From: UBA9337 sp038331135
GTDB lineage: Bacteria > Patescibacteriota > Minisyncoccia > Moranbacterales > UBA9337
Direction: 5' to 3'
Length of the DNA: 29,506 nucleotides
Assembly (NCBI GenBank): GCA_038331135.1
Contig: JBBQOS010000007.1
Location: forward strand, 1-29,506
The position numbers and the translations under genes are program-made. Positions 29,456 to 29,506 of the stretch are shown here, one piece after another. Within the stretch, counting starts at the first letter, position 1, and each line of letters opens with the position of its first letter. The notes under the pieces were generated by a model. That model was not told the origin of the DNA and ran no database searches. It saw nothing but the letters and a program-made list of their open reading frames with translations.

Positions 29456-29506
29456 AAAAAATCATAAACTATCAACACTTATAACAATTACAACATTTTC
29501 AACTTT

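Noticed and set aside
1..29506. UGA reassigned to glycine, as in some Patescibacteria
   Set aside because: All conserved genes are complete with the standard code, and no conserved glycine falls on a TGA codon.

Overview
The window looks like a stretch of an AT-rich Candidate Phyla Radiation (Patescibacteria) chromosome, most likely on the Parcubacteria side. The evidence is a ribosomal protein cluster with no L30 gene between S5 and L15, a very short alanyl-tRNA synthetase that ends after the editing domain, charged tails and inserts in several ribosomal proteins and EF-G, and intergenic regions full of short palindromic and phrase-like repeats, some of which have entered coding sequence. 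The standard genetic code fits every gene, so lineages that read UGA as glycine are unlikely. I see no tRNA, rRNA or CRISPR array.

Layout. Positions 1-7.5 kb hold mixed genes on both strands: the start of a cell-wall L,D-transpeptidase with Ig-like domains, yidD, a CorA-like transporter, cysS followed at once by a secreted SpoIID-domain protein with a Lys/Tyr-rich repeat region, a small anchored Cys-rich protein, a broken phage-type antirepressor, mscL, and a small two-helix membrane protein whose terminator lies inside its own last codons. Positions 7.5-8.0 kb are non-coding and hold a perfect 46-bp palindrome and other hairpins.

From 23.8 kb down to 8.07 kb the minus strand carries a merged str-S10-spc cluster: rpsL, rpsG, fusA, (terminator, IS-remnant spacer, promoter), tuf, rpsJ, rplC, rplD, rplW, rpsS, rplV, rplB, rpsC, rplP, rpmC, rpsQ, rplN, rplX, rplE, rpsN, rpsH, rplF, rplR, rpsE, rplO, then a strong terminator. 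rplB lies after rplV instead of before rpsS, and secY and the alpha-operon genes do not follow. Nearly all spacers longer than about 90 nt are filled by inverted repeats of a few related families, which reach up to the start codon of the next gene.

Positions 23.9-29.5 kb hold a small helical orphan protein with a structured 3' region, a RhuM-family fragment, short alaS, two small hypothetical genes, and mnmA with a repeat-derived in-frame insert. The flanking non-coding DNA carries a hairpin family with constant outer flanks, a constant TACT loop and variable but self-complementary arms. This family, and the ribosomal-operon spacer palindromes, are the most unusual parts of the window.
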